A stretch of DNA of 64,000 nucleotides from Riptortus pedestris (Eukaryota; Arthropoda; Insecta; Hemiptera; Alydidae): the NCBI GenBank assembly GCA_019009955.1, contig CM032233.1, forward strand, positions 69,782,501 through 69,846,500. The letters are read 5' to 3'. Each line of letters starts with the position of its first letter. Within the stretch, counting starts at the first letter, position 1. Below are positions 40,161 through 43,181 of this stretch, one piece after another. The position numbers and the translations under genes are program-made. Under the pieces are notes generated by a model. It ran no database searches and was not told the origin of the DNA. It saw only the letters and a program-made list of their open reading frames with translations.

Positions 40161-43100
40161 TTTTGAACGGACCTCATTTTCGTCATCTCCTGGGTAGGAT
40201 CGATGGACATTTGAAGAAAAATTTCCAAAATCGCGTCATGAGTACAACCTCAATAGCTGATTTCCCTTAAGGGAAATCTGCTAAAATATTTCTATGCAAA
40301 TTACTTGCTTCACACATTGTTATACAAAAAAATGTTTAAAAGAAAAGCTACTTTTAATAACACAAGAAACAACTTTTATTATGTGCACGTTTGCCTAAAA
40401 ACAAATAGAAAATGGAATATCGCGAATTTTTTATTCAGGCCTCCCTTATAACCTTCACTCCCATTCGAACCTAAAATAATAATCACAGAAGAATAAATGC
40501 TAATTCAAATACCGAGTTTTGTTAAGTTCGGTTCAATTGTTAATGCCCAATAAAATTGTTGTCTCCCACTTTAATTTTTTAGTGTATATTTCGTTTATAC
40601 TTTGTTATAAGACAAAAGTGAATATAACAAAAGTTACTCTAAAGAACAACATAAACAACTTTTATCCTGTGCATATTTGCTGAAAAACCAATAGGAAACA
40701 AAATATCGCTATTTTTAATTTTTGGCCTCCCTTACGACCCCCAACTCCTGCTCCATCTGATTTGTGACGCTAAACCATCCAGGGCGTCACCCAAACGCGT
40801 ACAAAAAAATTCATTCAAATCAGTCCAGCCGTTCAGTGATATACACACATACAGTAGAATTATATATAATGATGAAGCAATTATGTTTCCTTTTATTATT
40901 TTAATAAAAAAATCCAAATATCTCCATAATTATGAGTTGAATCAAATAATAAGATATAACTTATCTTGTTGCAAATTTAATTTGTTATAAATGTTGTTCT
41001 ATACATTTTTTCTTTATGTCAATTATTAACCGAGATATTTACATTTTTTAATTTTCAGCATTCATTAACCCCTCCCTCTCACTTTCAGTCATCGCACATT
41101 AACAAGAAGCTTACATTATGAAACATCTCATTCCAAGCTTAAAGTGTGATGATGTGATTATTAAGTTTTACGTTCTTGATTTGAAAATGTTTATTTAATT
41201 TATGCCATGGAGTAGGGGAGTTTAGAGGGAGGAAAATTCCCCCAGTTAAACCCTAGCTTCCACTACTGGGATTTTTACTTAGAAATAGAGAATTGACTAG
41301 TGTGTCATACCACATATAGGAAATCTGCTTTATGAGTAATTTATATTTTAATAATATCTCTGTTGGTGAATTGTTACCACTAATATATAAAGTTATTGTA
41401 TAAGACACTGTTGTGTCAGTCCAAATTAATTGTATTTGATTTATGCATTGTATTGCAGGAGGCTCATTATAAAACTAATAGTAAACACGTTTTAGAATTT
41501 TTAAATAATTGTTAACTATTATCAATTAGGGACATTATCAACAAATAAGCTGACAAACTCTGTGTCAAACATTTTTAAACTGTTTTACATTTTTTTTAAT
41601 TAACTATACTCACACCACATTGCACAAAATTTATTTTACACTCGCTCTTTTAAATGAGGTTTTGATGAGCTATAATAATAAACCTAGTTTGTGTAATATC
41701 ATGATATGTTTACCAGTTTTTCTGCTGTTTTTTATTTGTATTTCAATTATTTTTTTTCTATTTTCATGTCACTTTCCGTTTTTTTAAAAGTAGCATTCTT
41801 AGAAAAAAGCTGTTCCCTCAGAATTGACATTTTTGGCACTTGTACCACTTTGCTTCTAAGCCCATTACATATATTTGTATGAACCTCATTTTCATCATCT
41901 CCTAGGTAAGACCAAAGGACATTTGAAGATTTTTTCAAAACTCCTATCATGAATACAACCTCAATAGCTGATTTCTAGTAAGGGAAACCTGTTAAAAGGC
42001 AGTGGGAATCAGTTAGGAAAGTTACATTTGTTGTTATTTTTTATTCAGCCGCAAGTGTGCAAAATCAGTATTGTATCCTCTAAACACAAAACTGAACACA
42101 TTTAAAAAACTAAAGACTCCTGTTAAGAAAAGATTATCAATAAATCCATATATCTATACATATTGCTTTGTTTCAGTTACTGTCAAAGATATTAAAACAT
42201 ATTGAGAATGACTAATAATACTGGGACTCCAGTTTGAATGAATTTTCCACTTGGTTGATTTTTTAAATAAAAACATTAATGTCCTTAAACGATTTGGCAT
42301 TTCGCTTTTTTAAATAATATTTTGAATAATTATATTTATTTAAACTCGGTTTAAAAAAAAGAAGTAATTTTGTAAAAGAACGGTTTAATTGATTAAAAAA
42401 TTTCAATATGGTGCCAGTAAAGCCTTAATTTGATATTTAAAAAGCTGATTACGTTAATGGCACATTACTTTATGGGACGGGGCCATATTCATAATCGCAC
42501 TATCAAAAAAAGATCTTTCAAAACCATAGAAAGCAGCTAATGATGGTTACCACAATAGTAAAATATATAAGGAAGCATATTGTTCCTAAATGTAAATGGA
42601 TCACAGAAGTAAATTCAGCAATGAAACATTTCTACAAGTATAGTGAGTAAGTTTAAACTCCGACTTTGACAATTAGGAAGAACAGAAAAGTTTATTTATA
42701 TTCTTAAAGTAACTTGAATATTCATAAATAAGAATAGTATATGTTTACTTACTTTTTCATCAAAGACACCATCAGCAAGTAATAATTCAAAAAAGTCGTC
42801 TGACTGGTCATCCCAGAAAAGGGTGAATTCATTTATTGCTTTATCTGATTGAGATTCAACTTTGGATTTCTTGGGCAAAGCGGGTCTAGATTCTGTTGAT
42901 TGGGGAATATCAAAATGCCTTGATGGATTAGATGTATTTGAGGTACTAGGTTGATCAAGGGAAGGATGAACAGACCTTGAAGTACTTGGTTGAGGAATTG
43001 TAGGATTTAAAAGGACAGGTTGGTTAATACCAGAATTTCTAGGGTTTGGAACGGAAGGCTCATTAAAAAATGAAGGCTCTAAATTTGCCCTATTGGGTAA

Positions 43101-43181
43101 ATCAACATTATCAGTGTCAATCGGATAATTATAACCGGTATTTTTTGGTTTTTTCTTTGCCGGCGTTTTATGTTTAGGCAT
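1..43181 (-). CDS. ATRIP: ATRIP-like multi-exon gene, 3' end beyond the window
   Basis: I assembled 23 exons on the minus strand: 42753-43181, 37700-37934, 35280-35371, 34824-34985, 34408-34499, 32603-32732, 32300-32519, 31042-31250, 26698-26858, 25768-25875, 24824-25010, 16891-16946, 16150-16533, 15691-15730, 14361-14434, 12357-12441, 9991-10037, 8325-8352, 7494-7606, 3496-3598, 511-626, 241-303 and 1-36. Every junction keeps the reading frame, giving at least 1056 codons without a stop. The N-terminal part looks like ATRIP, the partner that brings the ATR kinase to RPA-coated single-stranded DNA in the nucleus: an acidic-aromatic motif ends exon 1 and a coiled coil with EGETKILRNHL follows (human ATRIP has a similar NGEIKILRDSL). 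I do not recognise the C-terminal half, and the total is longer than human ATRIP (791 residues). A fusion with, or misjoining to, a downstream gene is possible, the weakest junction being the donor at 34408. Confidence 0.62.
241..303 (-). CDS. ATRIP: ATRIP-like gene, exon 22 (duplicated exon, copy 1)
   Basis: The 63-nt exon encodes VEKMETNQLDEVQKSKPTEN in frame with exon 21. Acceptor TTTGATAG, donor AATAG/GTGATT. An almost identical sequence with its own acceptor recurs about 267 bp further left (1-36). Confidence 0.45.
511..626 (-). CDS. ATRIP: ATRIP-like gene, exon 21
   Basis: The 116-nt exon encodes EMDIIEEVNKIYEKNAAQEP followed by a Lys/Glu-rich end KTPEEK. The donor GAA/GTAAAT joins in frame to the next exon; if not used, a TAA stop follows directly after the Lys codon, so this could also be the end of the protein. 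Confidence 0.5.
905..1160 (+). pseudogene. LINE reverse-transcriptase C-terminal relic
   Basis: The plus strand reads GEMRFLRKIKK, a stop, then GNRQRWYGHHKKDQE. The pair 'EMRFLRKI' and 'RWYGH...D' is the usual C-terminal signature of many non-LTR retrotransposon ORFs. At least two stops disrupt it, so it is a dead fragment in the intron between exons 20 and 21. Confidence 0.55.
2161..3291. repeat. 51-bp minisatellite, about 22 units
   Basis: The unit is 51 bp and contains ACTGCTTTAAAGGAGCAAAG; variants alternate GAACTGTA/GGAGTGTA and GGAAACC/GGATACC. Because 51 is divisible by three and the unit lacks stops in several frames, it is open on both strands (17-residue periodicity), but this is a consequence of the repeat. 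It lies inside an intron of gene 1 and I do not regard it as coding. Confidence 0.92.
3325..3405 (-). repeat. tRNA-like relic, possible SINE head
   Basis: The minus strand has a box A-like TAGCTTAGAGATAGTGC and a box B-like GGTTCGAATTC at tRNA spacing. The T stem and acceptor stem do not pair well, so a functional tRNA is unlikely. Confidence 0.3.
3496..3598 (-). CDS. ATRIP: ATRIP-like gene, exon 20
   Basis: The 103-nt exon encodes GSRSSNFKFIHKKYDLAPLK and KSNKIQAVHLSDIE. Acceptor TCTTTTAG, donor GAG/GTTGGT. The composition is lysine-rich and no domain is recognised. Confidence 0.5.
3815..4030. mobile_element. piggyBac-type MITE, 216 bp, TTAA target duplication
   Basis: Perfect 15-bp terminal inverted repeats CCCTTTCCACTCCAA (3815-3829 and 4016-4030) are flanked by TTAA on both sides (3811-3814, 4031-4034), which is the piggyBac target signature. 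The interior has no transposase. Two palindromes with GTCGAGTG...CTCGAC lie near the left end. Confidence 0.88.
4771..4963. mobile_element. hairpin-ended repeat family, short copy
   Basis: Both ends match the family described at 14811-15424: AAAAAGTCTGTCAC at the left and GAAATCTGCTAAAA at the right. Most of the interior is missing and an inverted piece of the left end is present near 4824-4872. Confidence 0.65.
5215..5432 (-). mobile_element. tRNA-derived SINE
   Basis: On the minus strand the head reads TTGGCCGTGTGAGTTAAGG (box A of Leu/Ser type) and GAGTTCAATTCC (box B). The body ends with CATAAAGTGGACGTAAATAA. Related partial bodies occur at about 11145-11260, 19236-19290, 34108-34172 and 61690-61860, so this is a dispersed family. 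Confidence 0.7.
5446..6729 (-). mobile_element. mariner element with TIRs and TA target duplication
   Basis: 29-bp terminal inverted repeats (5446-5474 and 6701-6729, two mismatches; GTTTCCGGCCTG is shared) are flanked by TA on both sides (5444-5445, 6730-6731). The element is 1284 bp, normal for mariner, and holds one uninterrupted transposase frame. It sits in an intron of gene 1 in the same orientation as the gene. Confidence 0.92.
5509..6561 (-). CDS. mariner transposase, apparently intact
   Basis: 350 residues, close to the usual mariner length, catalysing cut-and-paste transposition at TA sites. The N-terminal third holds the helix-turn-helix DNA-binding part and the linker WIPKILSAHQKQ. 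Catalytic Asp residues are visible in IVTGDET, LLHDYSP and LAPSDFYLF, and the last two are separated by exactly 34 residues, the D,D34D signature. The second motif reads HDYSPVH rather than the common HDNAxPH, which may reduce activity. No stop or frameshift is present. The start is the ATG of MFKLEYRAVIKFF. Confidence 0.92.
   Translation of the reverse strand: MFKLEYRAVIKFFCKEGLTPSQIKERLGCVYRQSSPSYSTVKKWAKLFKLGRESLEDDPRPGRLLEAVTSETIQLVESELLSDRRLKTKEIAARLGLSKTSVLRIIKEHLHMNKVSARWIPKILSAHQKQERVHCCNEFLREYNADPKNFLDSIVTGDETMVLYYDPLSKRESMEWRRPGEAPPLKAKVTQSTKKIMATIFWDCKGILLIDFKERNTTMNGEYYAVLLHRLRNAIKEKRRGKLSRGIRLLHDYSPVHTALISKAAVKDCGFQQISHPPYSPDLAPSDFYLFSKLKSDLRGRRFNTDKELQAAVEEHFFNKEENYFFHGIEMLPKRCNKCIELRGEYIEKQ
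6732..7493. other. intron sequence, nothing recognised
   Basis: AT-rich intron between the mariner element and exon 19. I see no gene, tRNA or terminal repeat here. Confidence 0.5.
7494..7606 (-). CDS. ATRIP: ATRIP-like gene, exon 19 (basic and Ser-rich)
   Basis: The 113-nt exon encodes PKGTKKRRIDLN, a likely nuclear localisation signal, and then two runs of serine (SSSSSDSSFAGYLPL and nine further Ser). The acceptor ATTTAAAG has a weak pyrimidine tract; the donor is CAAG/GTAAAA. The Ser run comes from TCA/TCT triplets and may vary in length between individuals. Confidence 0.48.
7607..9420. other. intron sequence around microexon 18
   Basis: It contains a (GT)n tract at about 7697-7726 and otherwise unremarkable AT-rich DNA. 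Apart from exon 18 I see no coding signal. Confidence 0.5.
8325..8352 (-). CDS. ATRIP: ATRIP-like gene, exon 18 (28-nt microexon)
   Basis: The very small exon encodes HGLFDFHDE between TATTGCAG and GAG/GTAATT. The call relies on both splice sites and on the continuing frame (CGPTNE-HGLFDFHDE). Its His and Asp residues could complete a metal site with exon 17, which is inference. Confidence 0.42.
9424..9610 (+). mobile_element. tRNA-derived SINE, diverged
   Basis: The head reads GTGGCTGAATTGGTTGAATG (box A-like) and, about 30 bases on, GGTTTTGAATTCC (box B-like). The tail is diverged from the copy at 5215-5432. Confidence 0.5.
9991..10037 (-). CDS. ATRIP: ATRIP-like gene, exon 17 (Cys cluster)
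   Basis: The 47-nt exon encodes GEEKVCLCQACGPTNE between CTTTCAG and a perfect GTAAGT donor. The Cys-x-Cys-x2-Cys spacing could bind a metal, but too few ligands are seen to name a zinc finger. Confidence 0.55.
10470..10880 (+). pseudogene. LINE ORF2 C-terminal relic
   Basis: Frames read RAIQDQIIATRCDRHHVTKD and then NVNFKVYWDGAIITDYTVYK, which resembles the C-terminal end of many non-LTR retrotransposon ORFs (the 'YW-x-I-x-TD' block followed by SYQDLLFDL). Frameshifts separate the blocks, so it is decayed. Confidence 0.5.
11145..11260 (-). mobile_element. partial SINE body
   Basis: It shares CAGGTTACCATTCTAGTATA and the following GCCAGGATGGGACTAAGG with the SINE at 5215-5432. The tRNA-like head is missing. 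Confidence 0.45.
11390..11740 (+). pseudogene. decayed transposable-element coding relics
   Basis: One frame reads SPDLLLWAIKSYPTLNRVYE, like the end of a mariner-type transposase. A later stretch reads LWFGSRGTISKMTAAFLREL, like the C-terminus of LINE ORFs. Both are short and interrupted, so the assignment is tentative. Confidence 0.3.
12357..12441 (-). CDS. ATRIP: ATRIP-like gene, exon 16
   Basis: The 85-nt exon encodes SNSCISEEEKSLLSAAFHNF and LKIKSSVT. Acceptor TTTTAG, donor ACG/GTAATT. A Penelope-like element lies about 290 bp upstream in the same intron. Confidence 0.5.
12704..12722. repeat. perfect 18-bp palindrome at the edge of the Penelope-like insertion
   Basis: AGTCCACTTAAGTGGACT is self-complementary and overlaps the left target duplication of the element at 12732-13708. 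Confidence 0.6.
12783..12831 (-). ncRNA. hammerhead-ribozyme-like motif, left copy, diverged
   Basis: Minus strand: stem I strand AACAGGGCA, core CTGACGA, a mutated stem II with only GAT/ATC pairing, core GAAA, a short GTGCTT stem III, then TGCCGTGTT pairing back. The core is complete but stem II is weak. Confidence 0.5.
13327..13424. repeat. foldback inside the Penelope-like element
   Basis: TAGGTGTTTTTTCATTTCAC and its reverse complement lie about 58 bases apart, with further pairing TTTGTGGTGAA/TTCACCACAAA inside. Confidence 0.7.
13570..13618 (+). ncRNA. hammerhead-ribozyme-like motif, right copy
   Basis: The order is that of a type I hammerhead: stem I strand AACAGGGCA (13570-13578), core CTGACGA (13579-13585), one extra T, stem II GATGC-ACA-GCATC (13587-13599), core GAAA (13600-13603), a minimal self-complementary stem III AGCGCT (13603-13608), T as the cleavage-site base (13609), and TGCCGTGTT (13610-13618) closing stem I with 8 of 9 pairs. 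The extra base before stem II departs from the textbook form. Penelope-like elements are known to carry hammerheads with very short stem III. Confidence 0.65.
14361..14434 (-). CDS. ATRIP: ATRIP-like gene, exon 15
   Basis: The 74-nt exon encodes VSRNLASLSINSQEPVPPSV and IERMR. Acceptor ATTTTAG, donor GAG/GTAATA. The phase is compatible with both neighbours. Confidence 0.5.
14811..15424. mobile_element. hairpin-ended repeat family, full-length short form (~614 bp)
   Basis: One end is AAAGTCCGTCAC...GCGTAAACTAAGCAGATTTCCC, the other CAATAGCTGATTTCCCTTAAG followed by GGAAATTTGCTAA. The second end forms a hairpin around CCCTTAAGGG, and the two ends share the inverted block GCAGATTTCCC. There is no ORF. 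The features (asymmetric inverted ends, 3' hairpin, CTAA-type end, internal TA microsatellite) fit a non-autonomous Helitron2/Helentron-type element, but a MITE is also possible. Confidence 0.7.
15691..15730 (-). CDS. ATRIP: ATRIP-like gene, exon 14
   Basis: A 40-nt microexon-like piece encoding LMSTIMERDEMQW, with acceptor ATTTTTAG and donor TGG/GTAAAT. The call rests on its splice sites and on phase agreement with exons 13 and 15. Confidence 0.5.
16150..16533 (-). CDS. ATRIP: ATRIP-like gene, exon 13 (acidic region)
   Basis: This is the second longest exon, 384 nt, between CATTTCAG and CAG/GTATAT. It encodes a helical stretch (EKRYKALKARENLIPQ, FFDELFSQLNALRRTI), then an acidic run EDVEEEEEDEDSDDSLMIEF, then SSQAMDLFLDFQIAEYWSNI. 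No family is recognised with certainty. Confidence 0.65.
16891..16946 (-). CDS. ATRIP: ATRIP-like gene, exon 12
   Basis: The 56-nt exon between TTTTCAG and TG/GTAATA encodes VGPVAILFHKLTLHDCRVW. It lies after a 7.9-kb intron full of repeats. Its phases match exons 11 and 13, and the reading passes on directly into EKRYKALKARE, which supports the junction. Confidence 0.6.
17055..17830. mobile_element. hairpin-ended repeat family, long form, decayed
   Basis: It starts with CATAAACTAAGCATATTTCCC and shares CAGTTAATATTCAAG and the pyrimidine-rich block (17401-17720) with the copy at 14811-15424. An insert around 17160-17260 is shared with 45779-46060, marking a longer subfamily. Confidence 0.5.
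18192..18258. repeat. (TA)n microsatellite
   Basis: About 65 bp of alternating AT, followed by a short (TG)n. Confidence 0.95.
18259..19880. other. intron sequence, a GT tract and a SINE fragment
   Basis: A (GT)n tract of about 37 bp lies at 18496-18532 and a SINE body fragment at 19236-19290. The rest shows nothing I recognise. Confidence 0.5.
19890..20000 (+). pseudogene. LINE reverse-transcriptase fragment
   Basis: The frame reads EEAIMTLIYKNSKKQ, a stop, then GITLTNKCSI. This resembles the RT block in which 'IYKKGD' precedes 'NYRGITLL'. It is short, with stops, and is cut by a partial hairpin-ended repeat. Confidence 0.4.
19997..20160. mobile_element. hairpin-ended repeat family, truncated copy
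   Basis: It begins AGCAGATTTCCTTAAGGGAA and runs into a (TA)n tract. Only the hairpin end of the family is present. Confidence 0.6.
20250..21565. mobile_element. interspersed element with three ~285-bp monomers, copy A
   Basis: It starts ACTAGCTCAGATACCCGGCT after a (TA)n tract and ends GAGGTTACAATTTTATATA in another. The interior repeats a ~285-bp monomer, marked by AACAACTTTTGTTATGT near 20658, 20941 and 21228. Its end, TTCGGTTCAGCTGTTTATGC followed by (AAAC)n, looks like the 3' tail of a non-LTR element. No intact ORF is seen. Confidence 0.7.
21591..23455. mobile_element. interspersed element with three ~295-bp monomers, copy B
   Basis: It starts ACTAGCTAAGGTACCCGGCG directly after the (TA)n tract that ends copy A and repeats the monomer near 22534, 22830 and 23125. 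The tail repeats that of copy A closely. It also carries about 700 bp (21650-22440) absent from copy A. Confidence 0.7.
23456..23520. repeat. (TA)n microsatellite with CATA end
   Basis: About 50 bp of (TA)n running into (CATA)n. It closes copy B. Confidence 0.95.
23910..24817. mobile_element. hairpin-ended repeat family, full-length long copy next to exon 11
   Basis: From TTAGCAGATTTCCCTCAAGG to CCTACGTGACGGACTTTTT, in the opposite orientation to the copy at 14811-15424. It has about 300 bp of extra interior, shared (in reverse) with 39291-40284. Its right end lies about 7 bases from the donor of exon 11 at 24824. Confidence 0.75.
24824..25010 (-). CDS. ATRIP: ATRIP-like gene, exon 11, with a repeat abutting its donor
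   Basis: The 187-nt exon encodes a basic, Tyr/Asn/Ser-rich segment (DYNNFRMRRKPSKSTGSWFN). The donor is GAG/GTAAGT, and directly beyond it, within about 7 bases, begins the end of a full-length hairpin-ended repeat (23910-24817). The splice site itself is intact. Confidence 0.6.
25768..25875 (-). CDS. ATRIP: ATRIP-like gene, exon 10
   Basis: The 108-nt exon has acceptor TGTTTCAG and donor TCTGG/GTGAGT. It encodes KWKREIYIDLRRGIALIGAL and CELDQRVAKSILQDSG, an amphipathic helix pair. The split Lys codon from exon 9 is completed exactly. Confidence 0.62.
25998..26051. repeat. (TA)n microsatellite
   Basis: About 54 bp of alternating AT followed by (CA)n. Confidence 0.95.
26698..26858 (-). CDS. 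ATRIP: ATRIP-like gene, exon 9
   Basis: The 161-nt exon (acceptor TTTTCTAG, donor TAA/GTATTA) encodes a helical segment, IIQHVTKMARELFVALRDPA, then an acidic segment ending EYFNPFLA. It could be part of a HEAT-like helical repeat, which is inference only. Confidence 0.6.
26859..27500. other. intron sequence, nothing recognised
   Basis: AT-rich intron between exon 9 and the Penelope-like element. No feature seen. Confidence 0.5.
27589..27633 (-). ncRNA. hammerhead-like motif, left copy, core damaged
   Basis: Minus strand: AACAGGGCA and CTGATGA are kept, but the GAAA core has become CAAAA. It is likely inactive. Confidence 0.4.
27933..28742 (+). mobile_element. nested PIF/Harbinger element, 810 bp, TTA target duplication
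   Basis: The 20-bp inverted repeats (27933-27952 and 28723-28742, one mismatch; TAGGGCCGCACTGCAGG shared) are flanked by TTA on both sides (27930-27932, 28743-28745). A 3-bp TWA-type duplication and a GG start are typical of Harbinger. Subterminal GGATGG-rich sequence is also inverted at both ends. The other Penelope-like copy shows the uninterrupted site near 13115. Confidence 0.88.
28051..28355 (+). pseudogene. Harbinger (HARBI1-like) transposase N-terminal exon, frameshifted
   Basis: The frame reads KPWVHPYNLRRQQDGEF and RVYKKLRQHPEKFY, then shifts by one base near 28220-28230 and continues YLRMSVEVFDLLLELTEGKL and FREAISAEERLVITVR. 'REAIS-ERL-VTLR' and 'FRMS-E-FD-LL' are hallmarks of the N-terminal part of PIF/Harbinger nucleases. 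A GTAAGT donor follows directly. The catalytic DDE part is absent, so the copy is internally deleted and cannot move by itself. Confidence 0.75.
28860..29300 (-). pseudogene. Penelope-type reverse transcriptase fragment
   Basis: The minus strand reads LPKTHKQDIPLHLIVLFNSA and APTKKLAKTIISKLS. This matches the conserved 'LPK-HK-G-PLRPIVS-GSPTY-LAK' block of Penelope RTs, although the Arg-Pro of the consensus has decayed. A second stretch (NGFTESLVDRLLEKR) looks like the region after the RT core. The YADD catalytic region and a GIY-YIG endonuclease are not seen. Confidence 0.6.
29520..29568 (+). ncRNA. hammerhead-like motif, right copy
   Basis: AACAGGGCA, CTGATGA, extra T, stem II GATAC-ACT-GCATC (one A-C mismatch), GAAA, AGCGCT, C at the cleavage site, then TGTCGTTTT. 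Relative to 13570-13618 one stem I G-C pair has become G-U and the core is unchanged. Confidence 0.6.
29617..31041. other. intron with a short 39-bp repeat
   Basis: About three units of a 39-bp repeat lie at 29957-30075 (CTTCCCAACATATATA core). A tRNA-like GGTAGCTCAGTGGGAAAAC lies near 30321 but no matching box B was found. Otherwise nothing. Confidence 0.5.
31042..31250 (-). CDS. ATRIP: ATRIP-like gene, exon 8
   Basis: The 209-nt exon has a strong acceptor (TTTTTTCAG) and a perfect donor GAT/GTAAGT. It encodes about 70 residues that begin acidic, turn basic (MWKVKSWKINERGTERTPIK) and end with LYPSLNELCRLPIWDSNF. No family assignment; frame and borders make it a convincing exon. Confidence 0.6.
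31360..31435 (-). repeat. tRNA-like relic
   Basis: Minus strand with GTGTTTCGGTAAAAGTG and box B-like GGGTTCAAATTCC. The arms do not pair fully. It is probably a SINE head. Confidence 0.35.
31757..32008 (+). CDS. unrecognised 83-codon ORF in an intron
   Basis: The reading starts MEPSTSHGPIKRSSSRSIYR and is rich in Arg/Ser and then Asn. It runs opposite to gene 1, and the region around it (31430-31990) has a higher GC content than its surroundings, suggesting a transposon-derived piece. No domain is recognised and it may not be a gene. Confidence 0.2.
   Translation: MEPSTSHGPIKRSSSRSIYRTDDSDFNERIKNYNNRLNVIQVIQSINKNNELVDGELLLTLLGLCDRMIRYTSRNSCFGKSVK
32082..32139. repeat. (TA)n microsatellite
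   Basis: Interrupted (TA)n with CATA units. Confidence 0.9.
32300..32519 (-). CDS. ATRIP: ATRIP-like gene, exon 7
   Basis: The 220-nt exon has acceptor TTTTTAAG and donor AGAG/GTAAAA. It encodes 73 residues with a Leu/Phe-rich, probably helical portion (LPHLGKELKCLIDPYIFEEA) followed by PEFSFIVPPSIDYYPFNILY. I do not recognise the fold. It begins in phase 0 and leaves one base. Confidence 0.55.
32603..32732 (-). CDS. ATRIP: ATRIP-like gene, exon 6
   Basis: The 130-nt exon with acceptor GTCACAG and donor ACT/GTAAAT encodes a Lys/Ser-rich linker (FKDFLAEKEKASRSISNLTQ). It completes the split Ser codon left by exon 5, so the phase agrees. No domain is recognised. A (TA)n tract lies about 50 bp upstream of the acceptor. 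Confidence 0.55.
33336..34046. mobile_element. DNA transposon remnant with TA target duplication, 711 bp
   Basis: Inverted ends CAGCCAGGAATGGAAGAG (33336) and CTCTTCAATTCCTGGCTG (to 34046), one mismatch, flanked by TA on both sides. GC-rich pyrimidine stretches near both ends are unlike the surroundings. It includes a transposase N-terminal fragment on the minus strand. Confidence 0.75.
33703..33885 (-). pseudogene. transposase N-terminal fragment
   Basis: 60 codons starting MNMSRPGQSTQSAEKRHIIH and continuing with a basic helical part, NVLEACIEEKRKNDLL, then SPQKRT. It resembles the N-terminal helix-turn-helix part of Tc1/mariner-like transposases. The catalytic domain is missing. Confidence 0.45.
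34108..34272. mobile_element. SINE fragment joined to a hairpin-ended repeat fragment
   Basis: CCCACTTTATGCTACTAGGC up to about 34172 is the tail of the SINE family. It is followed directly by GTCACCTACTAGCAAGGATC and CTCAGTAGCTGATTTTCTTA, the hairpin end of the other family. Confidence 0.5.
34408..34499 (-). CDS. ATRIP: ATRIP-like gene, exon 5 (weak donor)
   Basis: The 92-nt exon encodes a basic, Ser/Thr-rich linker (TGETKSRMGNLSQTRKIVPV). The acceptor TTTCTAG is good, but the donor AAAAG/GTTTTC is poor, and reading through it meets a TAA two codons later. This is the place where the gene model is most likely to be wrong: a short ATRIP product could end here. Confidence 0.5.
34824..34985 (-). 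CDS. ATRIP: ATRIP-like gene, exon 4 (coiled coil)
   Basis: The 54-codon exon starts TKILRNHLKEANSEIERQ and continues as a long amphipathic helix to LQKQLELSKTQM. It aligns by eye with the human ATRIP coiled coil, where KILRDSL also follows a Gly-Glu pair. In ATRIP this region mediates dimerisation. Acceptor GTTATAG, donor TCG/GTATTA, both phases 0. Confidence 0.75.
35280..35371 (-). CDS. ATRIP: ATRIP-like gene, exon 3 (coiled coil begins)
   Basis: The 92-nt exon encodes the beginning of the coiled coil, with a Leu heptad pattern (WLRNQLEKVNRECSQLKEKL), and finishes with KEGE. The acceptor is TTTCTAG and the donor GAA/GTATGT. The phase joins cleanly to exon 2 and exon 4. Confidence 0.7.
35372..36700. 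other. intron sequence, nothing recognised
   Basis: A moderately GC-richer part at 35620-35830 may be old transposon sequence, but I find no termini or coding motif. Confidence 0.45.
36705..37273. mobile_element. hairpin-ended repeat family, decayed copy
   Basis: The left end reads GAGAAACTAAGCAGATTCCCC and the right CAATAATTGATTTCCCTTAT followed by GGGAACTCTGCTAA. The interior keeps AACCCCTCTCCAAGTCTGG and the AACAAAGTTGATCTTT block. Confidence 0.6.
37700..37934 (-). CDS. ATRIP: ATRIP-like gene, exon 2
   Basis: The 235-nt exon has acceptor TTTATAG and donor CAAG/GTATGA. It encodes a Ser/Thr/Gln-rich linker of about 78 residues, with no recognisable domain (KTTVESTVQVQKPDGSTSES at its start). 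It begins in phase 0 and leaves one base for the next exon. A (TA)n tract of about 50 bp lies just upstream in the intron. Confidence 0.6.
37961..38009. repeat. (TA)n microsatellite
   Basis: About 49 bp of alternating AT, just upstream of exon 2. Confidence 0.95.
38010..39285. other. intron sequence, nothing recognised
   Basis: AT-rich DNA with short TTTATATAAAAA repeats near 38200-38245. A 63-codon plus-strand reading at 38636 has no recognisable motif. Confidence 0.45.
39291..40284. mobile_element. hairpin-ended repeat family, full-length long copy
   Basis: From AAAAGTCCGTTACGCAGGGG to CTGATTTCCCTTAAGGGAAA followed by TCTGCTAA. It contains a G-run at about 39645 and a (TA)n expansion of about 57 bp (40100-40157) at the position where the copy at 14811-15424 has only about 10 bp. 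Confidence 0.78.
40286..40880. mobile_element. fragment of the ~290-bp monomer element, copy C
   Basis: Two monomers (AACAACTTTTAT near 40368 and 40653) and the tail CAGTCCAGCCGTTCAGTGAT. It lies directly beside the hairpin-ended repeat. Confidence 0.65.
41860..41998. mobile_element. hairpin-ended repeat family, truncated copy
   Basis: GAACCTCATTTTCATCATCT to CAATAGCTGATTTCTAGTAA and CCTGTTAAAA; only the hairpin end is present. Weakly related sequence continues leftwards from about 40905 to 41330. Confidence 0.55.
42000..42752. other. intron 1 proximal part, nothing recognised
   Basis: AT-rich DNA without a recognisable element. Confidence 0.45.
42753..43181 (-). CDS. ATRIP: ATRIP-like gene, exon 1 (start codon)
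   Basis: This is a 143-codon first exon starting MPKHKTPAKKKPKN, a basic run that could be a nuclear localisation signal. It continues as a Pro/Ser/Asn-rich disordered stretch and ends with FTLFWDDQSDDFFELLLADG. That acidic, Phe/Leu-rich motif resembles the ATRIP checkpoint recruitment segment, which binds the basic cleft of RPA70. The donor is AAA/GTAAGT and the exon ends in phase 0. An in-frame ATG opens the exon and I see no upstream coding extension. Confidence 0.7.
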
